Assembly: GCF_040676675.1 (NCBI RefSeq)
Contig: NZ_JBFAPK010000056.1
Location: forward strand, 1 to 44,080
DNA: 44,080 nt
Origin: JBFAPK01 sp040676675
Lineage (GTDB): Bacteria > Actinomycetota > Actinomycetes > Mycobacteriales > Micromonosporaceae
Reading direction: 5' to 3'
The notes under the pieces are model-generated. The model made no database searches. It had not been told where the DNA came from and saw nothing but the letters and a program-made list of their open reading frames with translations. Positions 40,095 through 44,080 of this stretch are shown piece by piece (the stretch's first letter is position 1; every line of letters starts with the position of its first letter). Made by a program: the position numbers and the translations under genes.

Positions 40095-42490
40095 CAGGGT
40101 CGCCGCTCCAGTTCGCGCTCCGGTCCGGCCGGCGCCGACGGCGTCGTCGGCGCCTCGGGGCCGGATAAGCTCCGCTCGCCCGGCTGGACCTCGCCCGCCG
40201 TCGGGGCGTCCGTCTGGGTGTCCGCCGTCGGAGTGTCCGCCGTCGGAGTGTCCGTCGGGGCGTCCGCAGCCGGGACGTCCGTCGGTGCGGCGTCGCTCGG
40301 CGGCTCGCCGAGCAGGCCGCCGACCCGCTGCAGGGCCGCGGCGGTGATCACCTCGGGCGCCTGCGCGGCGTCGAGCACCAGGTACCGCTTGGGGTCGGCC
40401 GTGGCCAGGTCGAGGAAGGCGTAGCGGACCCGCTCGTGGAAGTCGATCGCCTCGCCCTCCAGCCGGTCCGCCCCCGCCCCGCGGGACGCCGCCCGGGCGA
40501 GGCCGGCGGTGGGCTCCACGTCGAGGAGCACCACCAGGTCGGGCTTGAGGCCGCCGGTGGCCCAGGACGAGAGCCAGGAGAGTTCGTCGACCGGCAGCGT
40601 ACGGCCGGCGCCCTGGTAGGCGAGGGAGGAGTCCACGTACCGGTCGCTGATCACCACCGCGCCCCGGGCCAGCGCCGGGCGTACCACGGTGGCGACGTGC
40701 TGCGCCCGGTCGGCGGCGTACAGGAGCGCCTCGGTCCGGGGCGCGACCGACCTCGACCCGACCTCGCCCTCCAGCACCAGCCTCCGGATCCGCGCGCCGA
40801 GCTCCGTGGCGCCCGGTTCCCGGGTCACCACCACGTCCCGTCCCTGCCGGCGCAGCGCCTCGGCCAGGGCCTTGACCTGCGTCGACTTGCCGGCGCCCTC
40901 GCCGCCCTCGAAGACCACGAAGAGCCCTTCGGAGGCGAACGGGTCGGCCGGGGAGAGCGGGCGGCCCCGGATCGAACCCCAGATGTCGGCGAGCACCGGG
41001 GTGCCCCGCTTGTCGTCCATCTGGCGGAAGGCGCTGATCCCCGCGAAGATGCCGGCGACGCCGGCCACCAGCAGCAGCAGACGGGTCGAGGAGATCGAGA
41101 TGCCGAGGTCGGCGATCCGCAGCATCCGCGAGCCGCCGACGCCGACCAGCACGCTGCTCAGCGCGATGGCGAAGATCAGTACCAGCCGGGTACCGATCTG
41201 CACCACCGCGAAGACCCGGCCGCGCACCTCGTCGGCGATCTCCCCGCCGAGCAGCGTGGTGCCGGCGAGGAAGGCCATGCCGGCGCCGGCGCCCACCAGG
41301 ATGGCGCCGAGGATCGCCATGGAGAGGTGGATGGAGGCGGCGAGCAGCAGGACCGAGCCGCTGGCCAGCACGATGCTCAGGCCGAACCAGCGGCGCCGGG
41401 ACATGTCCCGCACGATCATCGGACCGAGCCCGATGCCGAGCGCGAGGCCGACGAAGATCGCGCCGAAGAGCAGATAGAACGCCGCGTCACCGGCGCCGAG
41501 CGAGGCGGCGAAGAACCGGGCCGTACCGATCACGATGCCGCCGCCGGCGAAGGCGCCGAAGATGCCCAGGACCAGCCCGCGCACCAGCGCGGACCGCCCG
41601 ATGAACCGCCATCCCTCGGTGAACTGCCGGAACATCCCCTGTTCGGACTGCTCCCGGTCGCCCGTGCGGCTCCGGCTGATCTCCTTGATGCCGAAGGCCA
41701 CCACCAGCGCGGTGGCGAGCCGGGAGAGCGAGTTGAAGTAGAGCGCGATCGTGGGTGCCATGTCGGCCGCGCCGCCCCCGCTGCCGCTGAGCGAGCGCAC
41801 GATGCGGTCGAGCACCGCCAGCACGACCGCGGCCAGCACCGGCGTGATCCCGTACGTGGTGATCAGCGTGAGCTGGTTGGCGCTCTCCAGCCGGGTACGC
41901 GGGATGAGGTTCGGGACCGCGGCCTCCTTGGCCGGGATCCAGAGCAGCGTGATCGTCTCGATCAGGAAGGTGGCGACGGTCGCCCAGCCGACCACCGCGC
42001 CCTGACCGGCGCCGAGGACCGCGACCAGCGGGATGGAGGCGTAGAGCGCGAACCGCAGCAGATCGCAGATGACCATGGTCCAGCGCCGGTCGAAGCGGTC
42101 GGCGAAGACCCCGGCGATCGGCCCGAGCAGCAGCGACGGGAGCAGCCGGATCGCGATCACGCCGCCGAAGGCGGCACCCTTGGCGGTGCTCCCCTGGACC
42201 TGCCCGGCGGCGAAGATCGAGGTGGCGAGCAGGCCGAGCCAGTCGCCGAGGGAGGCCGCGCCGAGCACCAGCCAGAGTCGCCGGAACGGGCGGATCCGCA
42301 ACACGGCCCGCAGGGCCTGGTAGCCGGTGCGGTCGACCTGGGCCGCCGCCTTCGGCAGGGGCGTGCCCGGTACGGCGCCCCCCGCACTGCTCTGATCGGC
42401 GTCGATGGCCGTACCTCCCCGTCCGGCCCAGGCCTGGGCTCCCCCGGAACACACTCTAAATCGTGGCGAAGGCCGGCCCCACCCCGACAT
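40094..42490 (-). CDS. tmk: MFS transporter-thymidylate kinase fusion
   Basis: About 798 residues. Residues 60-490 form a 12-helix MFS-type membrane domain, with GVFADRFDRR as the motif between helices 2 and 3. Residues 521-728 are thymidylate kinase (dTMP to dTDP): P-loop GEGAGKST at 530-537, TREPG at 556-560, DRYVDSSLAYQG at 616-627. A Thr/Pro/Asp tail (732-765, ADTPT repeats) follows. The ATG at 42490 has only AGGGA close by. GGGGAGG lies 7 bp before an in-frame ATC at 42406, so the true start is unclear. The fusion puts an essential enzyme at the membrane; the role of the MFS part is unknown. Confidence 0.87.
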   Translation of the reverse strand: MSGWGRPSPRFRVCSGGAQAWAGRGGTAIDADQSSAGGAVPGTPLPKAAAQVDRTGYQALRAVLRIRPFRRLWLVLGAASLGDWLGLLATSIFAAGQVQGSTAKGAAFGGVIAIRLLPSLLLGPIAGVFADRFDRRWTMVICDLLRFALYASIPLVAVLGAGQGAVVGWATVATFLIETITLLWIPAKEAAVPNLIPRTRLESANQLTLITTYGITPVLAAVVLAVLDRIVRSLSGSGGGAADMAPTIALYFNSLSRLATALVVAFGIKEISRSRTGDREQSEQGMFRQFTEGWRFIGRSALVRGLVLGIFGAFAGGGIVIGTARFFAASLGAGDAAFYLLFGAIFVGLALGIGLGPMIVRDMSRRRWFGLSIVLASGSVLLLAASIHLSMAILGAILVGAGAGMAFLAGTTLLGGEIADEVRGRVFAVVQIGTRLVLIFAIALSSVLVGVGGSRMLRIADLGISISSTRLLLLVAGVAGIFAGISAFRQMDDKRGTPVLADIWGSIRGRPLSPADPFASEGLFVVFEGGEGAGKSTQVKALAEALRRQGRDVVVTREPGATELGARIRRLVLEGEVGSRSVAPRTEALLYAADRAQHVATVVRPALARGAVVISDRYVDSSLAYQGAGRTLPVDELSWLSSWATGGLKPDLVVLLDVEPTAGLARAASRGAGADRLEGEAIDFHERVRYAFLDLATADPKRYLVLDAAQAPEVITAAALQRVGGLLGEPPSDAAPTDVPAADAPTDTPTADTPTADTQTDAPTAGEVQPGERSLSGPEAPTTPSAPAGPERELERRP

Positions 42491-42656
42491 TTCCCTGATC
42501 CGAGCCTAGGCGGGCCCCGGCACACCGCCGGCCGGAGGGCTGGCGCCGCCGGGGGTGCGCCGACCGGCGGGCGCGGCGCGACACTCGAACGGGGGATGGG
42601 AAACGGCACGCCGCGCGCCATATGCGAATGTCTTTCGGGTCACCCGGCCGTCGGGT

Positions 42657-42662
42657 TAGCGT
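42657..42662 (+). promoter_or_regulatory. Leaderless -10 (TAGCGT)
   Basis: TAGCGT, then 6 nt, then GTG at 42669, with no ribosome-binding site. Same spacing as before the Nudix and element genes. Confidence 0.45.
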
Positions 42663-42668
42663 GCTGCG

Positions 42669-43889
42669 GTGTCCACCAAACGCGACAAGCTACGCGAACG
42701 GCTCGACGGGGCCACGGCGCACCTCGAACCCCCCTTCGCGGTGGTCGACCTGACCGCCTTCGACGCCAACGCCGCCGCCCTGGCCGGGCGCGCCAACGGC
42801 AAACCCGTACGCGTGGCGAGCAAGTCGGTCCGCTGCCGGGCCCTGCTCGACCGGGCACTCGCCACGGCGGGCTGGCGCGGGGTGATGGCGTACACGCTGC
42901 CCGAGGCGATCTGGCTGGTCCGGGCCGGCGTGAGCCGCGACGTGCTGGTGGCGTACCCGACGGCGGACCGGGCCGCGCTCGGCACGCTGGTCGAGGACGC
43001 CGAGCTGGCCGAGGCGATCACGATCATGGTGGACGACGCCGCCCAGCTCGACCTGGTCGACGCGGTCGCCGCCGCGGACCGGCGCGCCCCGGTCCGGGTC
43101 TGCCTGGAGCTGGACGCGTCCTGGCGACCGCTGCGCGGCGGGCCGGGCGGGCGGCTGCACGTCGGCGTGCGCCGCTCGCCGCTGCACAGCGCCGAGGCCG
43201 CCGGCGCGTTCGCCGCCGAGATCACCGGCCGCGCCGGGTTCCGGCTGGTCGGCCTGATGGCGTACGAGGCGCAGATCGCCGGCCTCGGCGACGCGCCGCC
43301 CCGGCGGGCGCTGCGCGCCGCGGCGATCCGGGGCCTCCAGGGCCGCTCGTACCGCGACCTGCTGGAACGGCGCGGCGCCGCCGTGCGGGCGGTACGGGAA
43401 CACGCCGAGCTGGAGTACGTCAACGGCGGCGGTACCGGCAGCGTCGCGCTGACCGGCGCCGACCCGGCGGTAACCGAGATCACCGCCGGGTCGGGGCTCT
43501 ACGGTCCCACCCTCTTCGACGGGTACCGCGCCTGGCGCCCCACCCCGTCGGCCTTCTTCGTCCTGCCGGTGGTACGCCGCCCCGGCCCAGGGGTCGCCAC
43601 CGTCCTCGGCGGCGGTTGGATCGCCTCGGGACCGGCCGAGTCGACCCGGCTGCCCACCCCCTGGCTCCCGCCCGGGCTGCGGCTCACCGGCACGGAGGGC
43701 GCCGGCGAGGTGCAGACGCCGCTGACCGGGGCGGCGGCCGACGCGCTCACCGTCGGCGACCGGGTCTGGTTCCGCCACGCCAAGGCGGGCGAGCTCTGCG
43801 AGCACGTCAACGAGCTGCACCTGGTCGAGGGAGACCGGGTGGTCGGGTCGGTGCCGACGTACCGGGGCGAGGGGCACGCCTTCCTCTGA
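42669..43889 (+). CDS. PLP-dependent alanine racemase-fold protein (amino-acid deaminase/aldolase type)
   Basis: 406 residues, fold-type III PLP enzyme. Lys52 in VRVASKSVRCR is the likely Schiff-base lysine after VVDLTAFDANAAAL. The beta-barrel part has LVGLMAYEAQIAG and YVNGGGTGSV (phosphate-binding region), and the C-terminal domain ends with metal-ligand-like CEHVNELHLVEGD. This pattern fits D-threonine aldolase/D-serine dehydratase relatives more than true alanine racemase. Leaderless GTG start. Divergent from tmk. Confidence 0.85.
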   Translation: MSTKRDKLRERLDGATAHLEPPFAVVDLTAFDANAAALAGRANGKPVRVASKSVRCRALLDRALATAGWRGVMAYTLPEAIWLVRAGVSRDVLVAYPTADRAALGTLVEDAELAEAITIMVDDAAQLDLVDAVAAADRRAPVRVCLELDASWRPLRGGPGGRLHVGVRRSPLHSAEAAGAFAAEITGRAGFRLVGLMAYEAQIAGLGDAPPRRALRAAAIRGLQGRSYRDLLERRGAAVRAVREHAELEYVNGGGTGSVALTGADPAVTEITAGSGLYGPTLFDGYRAWRPTPSAFFVLPVVRRPGPGVATVLGGGWIASGPAESTRLPTPWLPPGLRLTGTEGAGEVQTPLTGAAADALTVGDRVWFRHAKAGELCEHVNELHLVEGDRVVGSVPTYRGEGHAFL

Positions 43890-43897
43890 CCGCCGCT

Positions 43898-43931
43898 CCG
43901 CGCTTCTTGCGGGGCCGCGCTTCCTGCGGGT
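43898..43931. repeat. Tandem 17-bp repeat
   Basis: 43898-43914 and 43915-43931 agree at 15 of 17 positions (CCGCGCTTCnTGCGGG). It lies just after the PLP enzyme gene. Confidence 0.6.
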
Positions 43932-44080
43932 CCGGGCGCCGGGCCGCGCGGCGTCTTGCGCGCCGGGCCGGCTCGCTGCGCCGCGCCGGTATCCGATCCG
44001 GTAACTGAGCTGCCCGTGCAGCCGGCCCGCCGCATAGCTGGACGAGGCCAGCAGGAGCACGAGAAAGATCGCGAAGAAGG
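43932..44080 (-). other. Possible fragment of a small membrane protein
   Basis: On the minus strand the window edge reads FFAIFLVLLLASSSYAAGRLHGQ, a convincing membrane helix followed by Gly/Tyr/Arg residues (LSYRIGYRRG). The frame then turns into Arg/Pro-rich low complexity without a stop until it runs antisense to the PLP gene. The start is outside the window and the end cannot be placed; a frameshift is possible. Confidence 0.25.

Noticed and set aside
40436..44008. A 1190-codon open frame on the plus strand opposite holB-tmk and through the PLP gene
   Set aside because: It is the antisense or off-frame shadow of well-supported genes, rich in Arg, Gly and Asp with no domain; long empty frames are expected at this GC content.

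Overview
The window is about 44 kb of very GC-rich DNA with strong G/C third-position bias. It carries DUF6069 and DUF2231 membrane proteins, an MFS-thymidylate kinase fusion next to holB, a ricT-like PSP1 gene, HxlR, XRE and MerR regulators, and several apparently leaderless genes. This points to a high-GC actinomycete, most likely of the Micromonosporaceae. That placement rests on gene content and base composition only. No rRNA is present, and the only RNA gene recognised with confidence is a tRNA-Thr(CGT).

Layout. 1-4.4 kb: a LysE-type exporter, then three secreted proteins on the plus strand: an unknown six-cysteine protein, an NlpC/P60 peptidase, and a paralogue of it that has lost its catalytic histidines and gained a very acidic tail. 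4.5-9.4 kb: quinone reductase, small membrane protein, two-component system, S1-domain protein, FMN reductase. 9.4-14.8 kb: unknown protein, acyl-CoA synthetase, Nudix hydrolase, DHA2 drug exporter, DJ-1/PfpI protein. 15-20.2 kb: an ADP-heptose-type module (HldE fusion, GT2, GT9) convergent with DUF2231-hsp20-GT9. 20.2-21.3 kb: a probable structured RNA of about 400 nt ending in a strong hairpin in front of a small MerR gene. 21.3-24.7 kb: VOC protein, quinone reductase, HxlR-SCP2 regulator, tautomerase, CutA. 24.8-26.8 kb: XRE regulator, paired hairpins and two small Cys-rich ORFs. 26.9-29.1 kb: DUF6069, histidine kinase and response regulator. 29.2-32 kb: MerR regulator, metallo-beta-lactamase-fold hydrolase, beta-lactamase-like protein with a repeat-rich cytoplasmic head.

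32.1-33.5 kb: a response-regulator remnant, then a 1-kb segment bounded by a 35-bp perfect direct repeat. One copy of the repeat lies inside the intact tRNA-Thr(CGT) and the other is an orphan 3' half of that tRNA. This has the geometry of an integrated element (attL/attR), but the segment has no integrase and only one membrane-anchored protein gene. 33.6-44 kb: carbonic anhydrase, metallophosphoesterase, ricT, a three-gene YbaB plus WXG-like (ESX substrate-like) operon, holB, the MFS-tmk fusion, and a PLP-dependent racemase/aldolase-like gene.

The most notable points are the tRNA-bounded mini-element, the unrecognised structured RNA before the MerR gene, the active/dead NlpC/P60 pair with oppositely charged tails, a triplicated 25-bp ribosome-binding/start unit, and an ESX-substrate operon without a visible secretion machine. 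All functions come from reading motifs. No database search was run.
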